Notes: generated from the sequence alone by a model not told the origin. 64,000 nt of DNA from Flavobacterium pectinovorum (GCF_006438875.1 NZ_RCZH01000001.1:456158-520157), one strand, 5' to 3'. Shown: positions 1-9,387, numbered from the stretch's first letter. Made by a program: numbers and translations.

Positions 1-680
1 CGCTCAAGCTTTTCAGGTTTATATTTTCCTTCAAATTAAGTTTGATAAATTCCGTAACCTCAAAAATTGGATTGTTTGCGTGAACGGTGACTCCGTCGTC
101 AATAGATTTTATGGTTTGCGTTTGGATAATTCGGATTAGTAATTCCTGCAATGTCAAATCTGCCAAAGCGTCTTTGGTGATCGAAGTACTCATACATTCC
201 TTGATAAGTTTGTTGATTGTTGTGGCGAGATCGACATTGTTATAGAAGAAATAATTCTGATGATTTAATTGCCAGAAAACATCATTTCCTTCTTTAGGAT
301 ATCGTTCGTTCAGGAAATTTAAAGTATCGGTTATTTTTGCTTTATCAATTGCCAGAGCAAGACATTGCGTTGGATTTTCTCTGGATGCTTCCGGAAAATC
401 AATTTTCATTTCGATATTCGAAGGAATAACAACCGTTTCTCCAGGCAAATAATCAAATCCGGGTTCATCAAAAAGATGCATTATTTTTTTACCTCTTAAC
501 ATACTGGTAACCACAAAATCGTTAAATTTCAGCGGAACCAATGTAGAAGATTCGTAGGTTTCAAAAATATTTAATTCACAATGATTCAGCGTGTAAACGC
601 TTCTGTTTTCTACAAGTGTCTTTAATGATTTTTCATTTGATAAATGAGGGGGATGAATTAAAACACGTTGATTATTCATT
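1..680 (-). CDS. AraC-family transcriptional regulator, N-terminal part (cut by window edge)
   Basis: The frame opens with ATG at 680 and reads without stop to the window edge (226 codons). The protein begins MNNQRVLIHPPHLSNEK and looks like the cupin-type N-terminal domain of AraC regulators of the AraC_N kind (roughly residues 20-170). The last visible residues (IFEVTEFIKLNLKENINL) match the first helix of an AraC helix-turn-helix; the rest of the DNA-binding domain lies outside the window. It is co-oriented with the bestrophin-like gene and efflux operon upstream, so it could regulate them, but nothing in the sequence proves this. No clear TAnnTTTG box was found in the 71 bp before it. Confidence 0.8.
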
Positions 681-751
681 GTAATTAAATTTTAAGTGTA
701 GACTTTAAATTTAATGAAAAATAATATAAGAACCTTATATTTAACGTTTTA

Positions 752-1615
752 TTAAATCAGTTCTTCGACGTGTTTTTTAATGTTTTCGGCAATCTTTTTT
801 GTTGGTAAATCATTCTCATCATTACCAAACGGATCTTCAATTTCTTCGGCAATAAGCTCTAAACTTGCCAGTACATAAAAAATAAAAACAACTACGGGAG
901 CTACAAGATATCCTAAACTAACCGAATAACCAAATGGCAATGTCATGGTATAAAAGAAAATGAATTTTTTTATAAAAGCACTGTAAGAGTAGGGAATAGG
1001 AGTGTTTTTTATTCGCTCACAAGCACCGCAAATATCTGTAAAAGCTTGTAGTTCTTCGTTTAAAATAATAAGCTGATCTCCGCTTATTTTTTTTGCATCA
1101 TACAAATCAGTGATTTTATGATACATAATTCTTTTTATCTGATTTGGCTTATGTTTATGATGGTCAATTTCCAGATCAACATCTTCAAAAAGCTGTTTGC
1201 CGGTATCATCATCATGAAGATGTTTGTGAAGAATTGAAGCATATGCAGGAATAAACTTTCTAAAGAATTTACGATCATTTTCGTCCTTTAAAATTGCCGA
1301 GAGTTTAATCGCCAGATTGCGGCTATTGTTTACAAGACCGCCCCATAATTTACGTCCTTCCCACCAACGATCATAAGCGGTATTGGTTCTAAAAACAAGC
1401 AATAACGAAATTACAAAACCTAACATTCCGTGCATTATTGGAATATTATGGATATAATCATTTTTACCAATCTTGAAATAAGAAACTTCAAGATATCCAA
1501 TAAGAGCAGAATAAATTCCGATGGCAATCATTATCGGAAACAGTTTTCTAACGGTATCCGATTTATGAAAATGGAAGATAAAAGTAAACCAATCTTTGGT
1601 ATTGTACGAGATCAT
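752..1615 (-). CDS. Bestrophin-like / UPF0187 family ion channel
   Basis: This 287-residue membrane protein carries bestrophin hallmarks: an N-terminal hydrophobic segment, then a second one (about 60-75) followed by the RTNTAYDRWWEGRKLWG stretch, and two more hydrophobic segments around 210-250 ending in the acidic EEIEDPFGNDENDLP motif. Bacterial bestrophins form pentameric ion channels in the inner membrane; the ion here cannot be read from sequence. ATG start. It lies 27 bp downstream of tolC in the same direction, but a TAnnTTTG box in that gap suggests its own promoter. Confidence 0.9.
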   Translation of the reverse strand: MISYNTKDWFTFIFHFHKSDTVRKLFPIMIAIGIYSALIGYLEVSYFKIGKNDYIHNIPIMHGMLGFVISLLLVFRTNTAYDRWWEGRKLWGGLVNNSRNLAIKLSAILKDENDRKFFRKFIPAYASILHKHLHDDDTGKQLFEDVDLEIDHHKHKPNQIKRIMYHKITDLYDAKKISGDQLIILNEELQAFTDICGACERIKNTPIPYSYSAFIKKFIFFYTMTLPFGYSVSLGYLVAPVVVFIFYVLASLELIAEEIEDPFGNDENDLPTKKIAENIKKHVEELI

Positions 1616-1632
1616 TTATATTTGTTTTGAAA

Positions 1633-1640
1633 CAAATTTA
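1633..1640 (-). promoter_or_regulatory. Bacteroidetes -7 box for the bestrophin-like gene
   Basis: Read on the minus strand this is TAAATTTG, an exact match to the Bacteroidetes -7 consensus TAnnTTTG. It lies 17 bp before the ATG at 1615, just after the tolC stop. No convincing -33 TTG is seen, so the call rests on the -7 box and its position. Confidence 0.45.
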
Positions 1641-1642
1641 AT

Positions 1643-2953
1643 TTAAAAATTAATATTTCCAGCTAATTCTTTCAAGGCAATTTCAGATAATTTTGCCTCG
1701 TATTGAGCGTTGCTGTAACGAACTTTTGCGTTGACGTAATTTAGCTGAGCCGTTCTGAAATCGAGCGTTGTGATCGTTCCAATTCTAAATTTATCTAAGG
1801 TAATGTCCAGATTTTGTTTTGCAATTGCTTGATTGTCTTCTTCTAAACCTATTAATTCCAGATTGGTTAAATACGTTTGAAATGCGGTACTTAATTGTGT
1901 ATTCAAAATCATATTTTGCTGATCAATTGCAATTTGAGAATTCTCAATTTCCAGTTTTGCTACCTTTTCATTTCGGTGTTGGTTAAAACCGTCAAAAACG
2001 TTTAACGTTGCGTTAAAACCGTAATTAAAACCTTTGGATGAAGCTGAACTTGTAAAACCTAAACTCGATTGACTTTCGGTAAAATTATAGCCGGAAGTCA
2101 GGTTTACAACAGGATAACGATCTGCTTTTATTTGTTTAAGCTGCAATTCGGCAATTCGTTTATTGATGACTTGAGATTCCAGACCCGGGTTTTGTTTCTG
2201 TGCCAAATCTATTAAATCAGCCAAAACTAACTTATCATCAACCTTAACCAAATCTGTTACCGTAAAGTTTATTTTTGCATCACGCGCTAAATATTGATTC
2301 AATAAAATCTTTGCATTTGCATACGATTCCTTTTGTCTTAATAAGGCAACCTGATCAGAATTTAAGTCAACCTGAGCATTTAAAACCTCAAGTTTTGAAG
2401 CTTTACCAATGCTGAAACGATTTTGTGCCAATGTTAATCTTTGTTTAGAAATTACAATTGTAGTGTCTAAAGCTGATAATTGGTGTTGCTGCTGCACTAA
2501 GTCATAATAGGCAGAATTTACCTGACCAATTTTCATCAGAATAGTTCTTTTTAATTCAGAATCACCTAGTCTTTGCAGCTCTTTTAATTGGTCTAATCTG
2601 GCAAACATTTTCATACCGTCAAAAACGGTCCAGCCTAAACTTACACCATAATTTAAGTTATTATTTTTGGCGTTGTTTAAGGATGTCGAAGTTCCATCCT
2701 GACGTGTTTGTGAAGAGTTTGTAATCCCGTTATTGTCCGTGATTGAAGCAGTCGCAGTTGGCAGCATTCCGGCGTTTCCAACGGTTACATTTGTTTCGCT
2801 GATTTTTGAATTATTCTTGGCGATCTTAATTTCAAAATTATTCTCCAAAGCTATTTTCATAGCATCTTCAATAGTCAGGACTTCTTGTGCATTCGTTTTT
2901 ATGATGCAAAACAAGAATAATAGTACCGTATTGAATAAAATTTTAGTATTCAT
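1643..2953 (-). CDS. TolC-family outer membrane efflux protein
   Basis: Outer membrane channel of a tripartite efflux system. From the ATG at 2953 (MNTKILFNTVLLFLFCIIKTNAQ) there is a clear signal peptide. A GTG nine codons upstream is in frame but would put charged residues before it, so 2953 is preferred. The two-fold repeated TolC helical architecture is visible (about 30-225 and 235-435), with the conserved N-terminal TIEDAMKIALENN and the repeat-ending QYEAKLSEIALKELAG. It is last in the adaptor-pump-channel operon, 70 bp after the pump gene. Confidence 0.92.
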   Translation of the reverse strand: MNTKILFNTVLLFLFCIIKTNAQEVLTIEDAMKIALENNFEIKIAKNNSKISETNVTVGNAGMLPTATASITDNNGITNSSQTRQDGTSTSLNNAKNNNLNYGVSLGWTVFDGMKMFARLDQLKELQRLGDSELKRTILMKIGQVNSAYYDLVQQQHQLSALDTTIVISKQRLTLAQNRFSIGKASKLEVLNAQVDLNSDQVALLRQKESYANAKILLNQYLARDAKINFTVTDLVKVDDKLVLADLIDLAQKQNPGLESQVINKRIAELQLKQIKADRYPVVNLTSGYNFTESQSSLGFTSSASSKGFNYGFNATLNVFDGFNQHRNEKVAKLEIENSQIAIDQQNMILNTQLSTAFQTYLTNLELIGLEEDNQAIAKQNLDITLDKFRIGTITTLDFRTAQLNYVNAKVRYSNAQYEAKLSEIALKELAGNINF

Positions 2954-2967
2954 ATTAGTTTTCTTTT

Positions 2968-3013
2968 GCCATGAATTCACGAATTAATTTAAAAAAAAAC
3001 GTGAATTCGTGGC
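2968..3013. repeat. Inverted repeat of the GCCACGAATTCAC family
   Basis: Two 13-nt arms, GCCATGAATTCAC (2968-2980) and GTGAATTCGTGGC (3001-3013), form an inverted repeat with one mismatch, in the gap between the RND pump gene and tolC. A longer version of the same family lies at 39159-39237. Confidence 0.7.
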
Positions 3014-3023
3014 TATATTTTTA

Positions 3024-6000
3024 TTACTTACTTTCTCTTTCGTATTCCTCAATATGATCAAATTCCGGATAATGTTTTCGGGCTTTAGACCACATTAAAT
3101 AAATAGCCGGAATTACAAATAGAGTCAAAGCCAATGAGAAAATAGTTCCTCCAACGATCACAACCCCCATTCCAATTCTACTTGTAGACGCCGCTCCAAG
3201 TGACATTGCGATTGGTAAAGCTCCTAATGCAATTGCTAAACTGGTCATCAAAATAGGACGTAAACGTGCTTCTGATGCTTCCAGAATGGCTTCTAATTTT
3301 GGTTTTCCCTGTTCTCGTAACTGATTCGCAAATTCGACAATCAAAATACCGTTCTTGGTTACCAGGCCAATAAGCATTACAGTCCCAATCTGACTGAAAA
3401 TATTCCAGGTTTGATTGAATAACCACAATGAAAATAAAGCTCCCGCAACCGCCATTGGTACTGTCAGAATAATAATAAGCGGATCTATAAAACTTTCAAA
3501 CTGAGCCGCAAGAATTAAGAATATCAGCAATAAAGCCAATCCAAATGCAAAAGAAGTATTTGAACTACTCTCAACAAAATCTCGCGATTCTCCACTTAAA
3601 TCGGTGGTAAAACTCTGATCTAAAACTTTAGTTTTAATTCGATCCATTTCTTCAATACCATCGCTGATACTTTTTCCTGGCGCCAAACCTGCAGAAACCG
3701 TTGCAGACATGTATCTGTTATTGTGATACAATTGTGGCGGATTACTTTGTTCTTCGACTTTTACCACATTATCCATCTGAATTAACTGACCGGATTTATT
3801 TCTAACAAACATCGAAGTTAAATCCAAAGGTTTTGAACGGTCTTTTTGATCAAACTGACCAATTACCTGATATTGTTTTCCGTTTTTAATGAAATAACCA
3901 AAACGTTGTCCGCTTAAGGAAAGTTGTAAAGTCTGGGCAATATCCATAATTGATATTCCTAAACTTTCTGCTTTTGCGCGGTCTATACTTACGTTGATTT
4001 CAGGTTTATTAAATTTCAAATTGACATCTGAAGTCGAGAAAACCTCACTTTTGCCAACTTCATTCATGAAAACAGGAATTTTTTCTCTTAGTTTTTCAAA
4101 AGTTGGAGCCTGAATAATATACTGAATCGGAAGTCCTCCACGTCGGTTTACGGCAATTGTAGGCTGCTGAATTACAGATGTTTTAGCGTCCGGATATTTT
4201 TTAGTCCATTTGGTTAATTTATCAGCAATATCTTTTTGGGATCTGGTTCTTTCATCTGGTTCTGTCAATGATAGTCTGATGAAACCGGAATTTGTTGCGG
4301 AACCTCCTGAACCTCCAGCGGTGATTACTAAACTTACTTTTTTCTCCGGAATAGAATCATCAACCAATTTTGACATTTCCTGCATAAAACGGCTGGTATA
4401 TTCATAAGATGAACCTTCGGGAGTGGTCATACGCATCGTCACAGAACTACGGTCATCATAAGGAGCAGTTTCTTTTGGAAGAATGGTAAAAAACAAATAG
4501 ATCAATCCAAAACAAGCAATTAAAATAGGGAAACTAATCCATTTTTTCGCCATAAAACGCCCAAGTGCGTCTGCGTAACCACTATTTAATTTTTCGAAAA
4601 AAGGCTCTGTTCTAACATAGAATTTTGATTTTTTCTGTTCGCCGCCTTTCATCAAATAGGCATTCAGCATTGGCGTTAAAGTCAGGGATACAAAGGCAGA
4701 AATTAATACCGCAGCCCCAATTACAACTCCAAATTCCCGAAAGAGTCGGCCAACAAATCCTTCTAAGAAAATTACCGGTAAAAATACGGCAGCAAGTGTA
4801 ACAGAAATCGAAATTACGGCATAGAAAATTTCATTAGAACCTTTGATTGCGGCTTCAATAGGCGACATACCTTCTTCGACTTTTTTGAAGATATTTTCGG
4901 TAACCACAATTCCGTCATCAACCACTAAACCAGTTGCAAGAACAATAGCCAACAGCGTTAATACGTTGATCGAAAATCCAAAAAGCCACATGATAAAAAA
5001 CGTAGCAATTAAGGAAACGGGAATATCAATCAAAGGTCTGAACGCAATTGCCCAGTCTCTAAAAAACAAATAGATAATAATAATTACCAGAAGAATCGAA
5101 ATTCCTAAAGTTTCGGCTACTTCAAGTACTGATTTTTTTACGAAAAGCGTATTATCCAGTGCAATGTTTAATTTTATATCCTTTGGAAGATCCTTTTTTA
5201 AAGCGTCATATTTTTTATAAAACTCTTTTGAAATATCAAGATAATTGGCTCCCGGCATTGGCACAATAGCCAAACCAATCATAGGAAGTCCTGATGATGT
5301 TAAGGAAGTTTCTATGTTTTCAGGACCTAATTCGGCACCGCCAACATCGCTCAAACGAACAATTTTGTCTCCATCGGTTCGAATAATAATATTGTTGAAT
5401 TCTTCTGGTTTAGAAAGGTTTCCAATTGTCTTTACCGTTAATTCGGTATTGTTTCCGGTTAATTTTCCAGACGGTAATTCTACGTTTTGCGCATTTAAGG
5501 CGTCGCGAACATCAGAAACTGTGCAGTTATAGGCATTTAATTTTACAGGATCAATCCACAAACGCATCGCGTAACGTTTTTGTCCCCAAATTTGAACACC
5601 ACTTACTCCCGGAATAGTTTCTAAACGCTGCGAAATGACATTTTCTGCATAATCACTTAATTCTAAAGAGCTTCGGCTGTCACTTTGTACCGTCATCGAA
5701 ATAATAGATTCACTATCGGCATCGGCTTTAGAAACTACCGGCGGCGCATCAATATCCTGCGGTAAACTTCTAACGGCTTGCGAAACTTTGTCACGAACAT
5801 CATTTGCCGCTTCTTCTAAGTTTTTATCTAAATTAAATTCGATTGTTATATTGCTGCTTCCCTGATTACTGGACGAAGTGATATTTCTAATTCCGTCAAT
5901 GGCATTTACAGCTTTTTCAAGAGGTTCCGTAATCTGCGATTCAATAATATCAGAATTGGCTCCGGTGTAGTTTGTTCGGATTGAAACCTGCGCAGGATCA

Positions 6001-6119
6001 ATCGAAGGGAATTCACGAACACCCAAAAAGGTATAACCAATGAAACCGAATAAAATAATTAAAAGATTCAGTACAATGGTTAAAACAGGTCTTCTTATAC
6101 TTGTGGTTGATAAACTCAT
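3024..6119 (-). CDS. RND efflux transporter permease (HAE1/AcrB type)
   Basis: This 1031-residue inner-membrane proton antiporter has the usual AcrB length. TM1 lies at residues 12-31, followed by a large periplasmic domain. The first TM bundle (about 330-500) includes LATGLVVDDGIVVTEN, whose paired Asp residues form the proton relay. A second periplasmic domain and a second TM bundle (about 855-1015) follow. FPSIDPAQVSIRTNYTGA is typical of the N-terminal porter domain. ATG start. It is the middle gene of the operon, 83 bp after the adaptor; that gap holds a 15-bp perfect inverted repeat. The substrate is unknown; the Bacteroidetes relatives I know are annotated as multidrug pumps. Confidence 0.95.
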   Translation of the reverse strand: MSLSTTSIRRPVLTIVLNLLIILFGFIGYTFLGVREFPSIDPAQVSIRTNYTGANSDIIESQITEPLEKAVNAIDGIRNITSSSNQGSSNITIEFNLDKNLEEAANDVRDKVSQAVRSLPQDIDAPPVVSKADADSESIISMTVQSDSRSSLELSDYAENVISQRLETIPGVSGVQIWGQKRYAMRLWIDPVKLNAYNCTVSDVRDALNAQNVELPSGKLTGNNTELTVKTIGNLSKPEEFNNIIIRTDGDKIVRLSDVGGAELGPENIETSLTSSGLPMIGLAIVPMPGANYLDISKEFYKKYDALKKDLPKDIKLNIALDNTLFVKKSVLEVAETLGISILLVIIIIYLFFRDWAIAFRPLIDIPVSLIATFFIMWLFGFSINVLTLLAIVLATGLVVDDGIVVTENIFKKVEEGMSPIEAAIKGSNEIFYAVISISVTLAAVFLPVIFLEGFVGRLFREFGVVIGAAVLISAFVSLTLTPMLNAYLMKGGEQKKSKFYVRTEPFFEKLNSGYADALGRFMAKKWISFPILIACFGLIYLFFTILPKETAPYDDRSSVTMRMTTPEGSSYEYTSRFMQEMSKLVDDSIPEKKVSLVITAGGSGGSATNSGFIRLSLTEPDERTRSQKDIADKLTKWTKKYPDAKTSVIQQPTIAVNRRGGLPIQYIIQAPTFEKLREKIPVFMNEVGKSEVFSTSDVNLKFNKPEINVSIDRAKAESLGISIMDIAQTLQLSLSGQRFGYFIKNGKQYQVIGQFDQKDRSKPLDLTSMFVRNKSGQLIQMDNVVKVEEQSNPPQLYHNNRYMSATVSAGLAPGKSISDGIEEMDRIKTKVLDQSFTTDLSGESRDFVESSSNTSFAFGLALLLIFLILAAQFESFIDPLIIILTVPMAVAGALFSLWLFNQTWNIFSQIGTVMLIGLVTKNGILIVEFANQLREQGKPKLEAILEASEARLRPILMTSLAIALGALPIAMSLGAASTSRIGMGVVIVGGTIFSLALTLFVIPAIYLMWSKARKHYPEFDHIEEYERESK

Positions 6120-6133
6120 GTGAGACTTATTAT

Positions 6134-6187
6134 TTTAGATTTCAGATTGTTGATTTTAGATTTCTGATGCTTAATCTGAAATCTAAA
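6134..6187. repeat. Perfect 15-bp inverted repeat inside the efflux operon
   Basis: TTTAGATTTCAGATT (6134-6148) and its exact reverse complement (6173-6187) are separated by 24 nt, between the adaptor and pump genes. The stem would form in the polycistronic message. Similar TTTAGATTT-rich sequence occurs upstream of recG at 12852-12885, so this belongs to a dispersed family. Confidence 0.75.
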
Positions 6188-6202
6188 GTCTAAAATCTAC
6201 AA

Positions 6203-7261
6203 TTATTTTACTTTAACTTTTATCGGGGCGTCATTTTTTAATGACATAACGCCACTGGTAATCAATGTGTCTCCGGCTTTTAATCCTGATAAAATCAAAA
6301 TAGAAGCATCAGTTCTTGTAGTTGCATCAACCTTAACTTCTTTGGCTTTGCCCATATTGGCGATATAAACTTTTTTACCGTCTTGTATCGGAACAATAGC
6401 TTCTGATGGTACAACGATAGCATCTTTTATAATGTTTAATGGTAATTTTACATCGGCAAAAGTTCCCGGAAAAAGTTTTCCGTCGATATTATCTGCAATA
6501 GCGCGAACTTGTAAAGTACGTGTTGCAACGGCTACTTCCGGCTCTATTGCATAAATTTTTGCGGAGTAAACTTTATCAGATCCCGAAACTGAAAAATCGA
6601 TTGTTGAACCTGATTTTACTTGTGAAGCATATTTTTCAGGAATAGAAAATGTAATTTTCAATTTTCCTGAATTGACCAATTTTGCCACTAAAATAGTTGG
6701 TGTAATATAAGTTCCCGGTGAGATAGAGCGCAAACCAATTTTTCCGGAGAAAGGAGCTTTAACAGCTGTTTTTGCAATTTGAGCCCTAATTAATTGAGTT
6801 TGGGCTTTCATTGAAGCATAATCTGCATTTGCAACGTCAAATTCTTCCTGACTAATGGCTTCTTTTTGAAGTAATAATTTAGCTCTTCTTTCATTTTCGC
6901 CAGCCAGACCTTCTTTGGTTACAGCCTGTCTTAATTGGGCTTTCAGTTCAATATCATTTACCTTAAAAAGTACTTGACCTTTGTTTACATAAGTCCCTTC
7001 ATTAAAGTAAATACCTTCAACAATCCCTGAAACTTCGCTGCGGATTTCTATTTGCTCATTTGCTTCAATTGATCCTGATAAGGACAGGTTATTATCAAAT
7101 GTAGAAGTTTTTACTACAATTCCCGATACAGTTGTTGGAGTATCTTTATCGCCAAATTTTTTAGATTCGTCGTTTTTACTTTTATTAGATACCACTCGAT
7201 AGGCAATAAATCCTCCCAGAACGATAATTAGAAGGGCGTAGATTAGGTTTTTTACTTTCAT
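6203..7261 (-). CDS. RND efflux periplasmic adaptor (membrane fusion protein)
   Basis: This 352-residue protein starts with an N-terminal membrane anchor (about 5-22, LIYALLIIVLGGFIAYRVV). It then shows the lipoyl/barrel-sandwich half motif EVSGIVEGIYFNEGTYVNKG (about 77-96), an alpha-helical hairpin (about 105-165), the second lipoyl half AVKAPFSGKIGLRSISPGTYI, and beta-barrel and membrane-proximal domains ending GVMSLKNDAPIKVKVK. It links the RND pump to TolC across the periplasm. First gene of the operon, with an exact TAnnTTTG box 46 bp upstream and a pair of palindromes further up that may be an operator. Confidence 0.95.
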   Translation of the reverse strand: MKVKNLIYALLIIVLGGFIAYRVVSNKSKNDESKKFGDKDTPTTVSGIVVKTSTFDNNLSLSGSIEANEQIEIRSEVSGIVEGIYFNEGTYVNKGQVLFKVNDIELKAQLRQAVTKEGLAGENERRAKLLLQKEAISQEEFDVANADYASMKAQTQLIRAQIAKTAVKAPFSGKIGLRSISPGTYITPTILVAKLVNSGKLKITFSIPEKYASQVKSGSTIDFSVSGSDKVYSAKIYAIEPEVAVATRTLQVRAIADNIDGKLFPGTFADVKLPLNIIKDAIVVPSEAIVPIQDGKKVYIANMGKAKEVKVDATTRTDASILILSGLKAGDTLITSGVMSLKNDAPIKVKVK

Positions 7262-7306
7262 AAAATAGGGGTGAATGTGTTTTTGGTCTTTGTTTTAGTA
7301 AGCTTG

Positions 7307-7314
7307 CAAATTTA
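7307..7314 (-). promoter_or_regulatory. -7 box of the efflux operon promoter
   Basis: TAAATTTG on the minus strand matches TAnnTTTG exactly and lies 46 bp before the adaptor ATG. No clean TTG is seen at the expected upstream distance, which would fit a promoter needing an activator or one that is kept weak. Confidence 0.5.
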
Positions 7315-7356
7315 ACTTTTTGAAGTGAAAACGAAAGGGCTTAGCCTTTATTTAAC

Positions 7357-7393
7357 ACTTGTATGTACAAGTTTTTTAATTAATGCATTAATT
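7357..7393. promoter_or_regulatory. Paired perfect palindromes upstream of the efflux promoter (candidate operator)
   Basis: ACTTGTATGTACAAGT (7357-7372) and AATTAATGCATTAATT (7378-7393) are both perfect 16-bp palindromes separated by 5 bp. They lie about 43-80 bp upstream of the predicted -7 box of the RND operon. Perfect dyads of this size often bind dimeric regulators. The first, followed by six T, could instead be a weak terminator, but no plus-strand gene ends before it. The remaining sequence from 7394 to 7810 is AT-rich with no feature I can support. Confidence 0.4.
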
Positions 7394-7810
7394 AGACTAT
7401 GCTGCTTAACAATGGTTTAATATGAATGTAAAAAAAAGTTTTTTCAGTCTTATTTTTCAATCCTTAAAAGGCTTAAAAAAACGTAAAAATAGATGTTTTG
7501 ATGTGTTTTTTATAGGTTTTTACTTATTATTTGAGTAAAAATACGTATTTTAAAATTAAGAAAAATCTTTCAATAATGCTATTTAACGTATTTTACCCGT
7601 TTTGTGTTGCACTTTATCGATTTTATTTGTAACATTGATAAGGTTAAACAAAATACTTTTTTTGATAGAAAAAAACCTATATTTTTAATTCTTAAATTGT
7701 TATAACATGAGAATTGGCGCCGTATTTTAAGTAATGGATCAATATTAGTAAAAAATTGCATTAACAAGTGTTTATCTTTTTTTATCCCCAACAAAGAAAA
7801 TAATCAGTTT

Positions 7811-8407
7811 ATGAAGAAAAAAATACTTTTGACCTTATGGTTTTCATTATTACTTACTGCAATTTCTTTTTTGTTTTGGCAAAATGAATTTAAATATAGT
7901 TTGCCAACACCAATCCCCAAAGATTACCATGTGATAGCCATGGGAAGTAAAATTGATCTCAAATGCTGCATGGCGGATCACAGACCGGTTTTTATTCATT
8001 TTTTTAATCCTGAATGTCCTTGTTCTCGTTTTAACGTGCCTCATGTAACGGAATTAATCAAGAAATACGGAGATCGGATTAACTTTAAAATTGTGGTTCT
8101 CAACAAACAGAAGAATTTTACAATCGAAGAAATCCAGAAAAAGTTTGATGCCAATATTCCTGTGTACTTTGATGAAGGAATGGCAAAAAGCTGTGGTGTT
8201 TTTTCGACCCCGCAAGCGGTTCTTCTCGACGATTCTCAAAATTTATATTACCGCGGAAATTATAATAAAACCAGGTATTGTACCAATGCCGACAGTAATT
8301 ATGCCCAGCAGGCAATCGAGTCTTTGCTGAAACAAAATCATGCCCCCTCATTTGATGCTTTAGCTCTGAGAGCTTACGGATGTTCGTTACCAAAATGCAC
8401 TAAATAA
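7811..8407 (+). CDS. Membrane-anchored thioredoxin-fold protein (DUF6436/AhpC-TSA-like)
   Basis: This 198-residue protein has an N-terminal signal anchor (about 4-22). The thioredoxin fold begins at PVFIHFFNPECPCSRFNVPH: FFNPxCPC is the usual active-site position, but as CPC rather than CxxC. A cis-proline loop GVFSTPQAVLLDD follows. Further Cys residues occur in KCCMADH and near the C-terminus (YGCSLPKC), so a non-standard disulfide network is possible. It probably acts at the periplasmic face in thiol redox chemistry or as a redoxin; no reaction can be assigned. It lies 29 bp upstream of the membrane sensor gene in the same direction and is probably co-transcribed with it. Confidence 0.7.
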   Translation: MKKKILLTLWFSLLLTAISFLFWQNEFKYSLPTPIPKDYHVIAMGSKIDLKCCMADHRPVFIHFFNPECPCSRFNVPHVTELIKKYGDRINFKIVVLNKQKNFTIEEIQKKFDANIPVYFDEGMAKSCGVFSTPQAVLLDDSQNLYYRGNYNKTRYCTNADSNYAQQAIESLLKQNHAPSFDALALRAYGCSLPKCTK

Positions 8408-8436
8408 ATCTATCCTTAACCTAAATTATTTAATTT

Positions 8437-9291
8437 ATGAAAACAAAAGCCAGTTTGAATGAACAAGATTATCTGTACAATTTCATGTCGACAATGACAC
8501 AAAAATCAGATACGATTATCAATTATGTTCTTGCCGTTTATTTCCTTTTCGGAATTGCCTTAGCCTTTAAATACGATACTTTTGAAATAGGAGTAGGGGT
8601 TGGGACTTTGAATTTACTAATGTATTATTCTGCAAAGTTTTTTGTCAAAAAATCTACCTTATACCAATATGTATTATCGGTCGTTTTGGCAATATTTATG
8701 GCGCAGTACATTTATCAAATGCACGGACTGTTTGAGATGCACTTCACGGTTTTCATTGCAAGTACCATTTTAATTATTTATCAAAACTGGAAACTTCAAA
8801 TTCCGCTTACCTTATTGGTAGTATTGCATCACGGAGCTTTGGCATATATGCAAAATTTTGTTTTCAGCGATCCAAAAGGTTTGCAATTGTATTTTTCGCA
8901 GGTTAACTTTGATATCGAAACTTTTGTAATACACGTTGTATTGGCAGCAGTTGTATTTTTTATGAACGGATATTGGGCGTACTATTTTAAGAAACACAGT
9001 CAAAATCATATTTCTAAAATTTCTGATGAATATGAATTGGAGAACATAAAACTGGCATCTGCAAAATACAATTCTCTGTCTGCAACAAAAGACTACAATG
9101 ACTTTATTCACAGAACAACTTTGGATTTAAAACTTCCTGTAAATTCAGTTTTAAAACTTATCGATGTTTCAAAAGGACATACTGACAACGATAAATTGCT
9201 TAGTTACTTAGAAATGATGAGAGAAAGCGCTAAAAAAATCGACGATTTAGTGAATGATATTCATGTTAAGTCCACAAATAGCAGAGGATAA
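8437..9291 (+). CDS. Membrane sensor with chemoreceptor-type input domain and degenerate HisKA-like tail
   Basis: This 284-residue protein has about six hydrophobic segments (residues 25-185). The pattern MHGLFEMHFTVFIASTILII..., then YQNW...VVLHHGALAYMQ, then a final TM with H (FVIHVVLAAVVFF), closely resembles an input module known from many methyl-accepting chemotaxis proteins. The cytosolic tail (about 200-280) has a HisKA-like layout (DFIHRTTLDLKLPVNSVLKL) but no ATPase domain and no chemotaxis signalling hairpin follows. It therefore looks like a sensor without a conventional output. Its neighbours are a thioredoxin-fold protein upstream and an Aer-type PAS protein downstream. Confidence 0.6.
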   Translation: MKTKASLNEQDYLYNFMSTMTQKSDTIINYVLAVYFLFGIALAFKYDTFEIGVGVGTLNLLMYYSAKFFVKKSTLYQYVLSVVLAIFMAQYIYQMHGLFEMHFTVFIASTILIIYQNWKLQIPLTLLVVLHHGALAYMQNFVFSDPKGLQLYFSQVNFDIETFVIHVVLAAVVFFMNGYWAYYFKKHSQNHISKISDEYELENIKLASAKYNSLSATKDYNDFIHRTTLDLKLPVNSVLKLIDVSKGHTDNDKLLSYLEMMRESAKKIDDLVNDIHVKSTNSRG

Positions 9292-9387
9292 TTTGATAAA
9301 AACCAACTTCCAAATCAATTATTAATTTATTAATCGATTTTATTTTATGCTCAGTTATGCTTTTCAATCGGCCAGTCCAATGCTGAT

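Noticed and set aside
7579..7794. 71-codon minus-strand ORF in the gap upstream of the efflux operon
   Set aside because: AT-rich, Lys/Phe/Leu-biased composition, no recognisable family and no promoter; probably chance.
9371..9382. GCCAGTCCAATG also found inverted at 49379-49390, with ATTAAAGGAATT near both
   Set aside because: Two short matches in unrelated gaps, without shared structure or spacing; chance or a weak binding site cannot be told apart.
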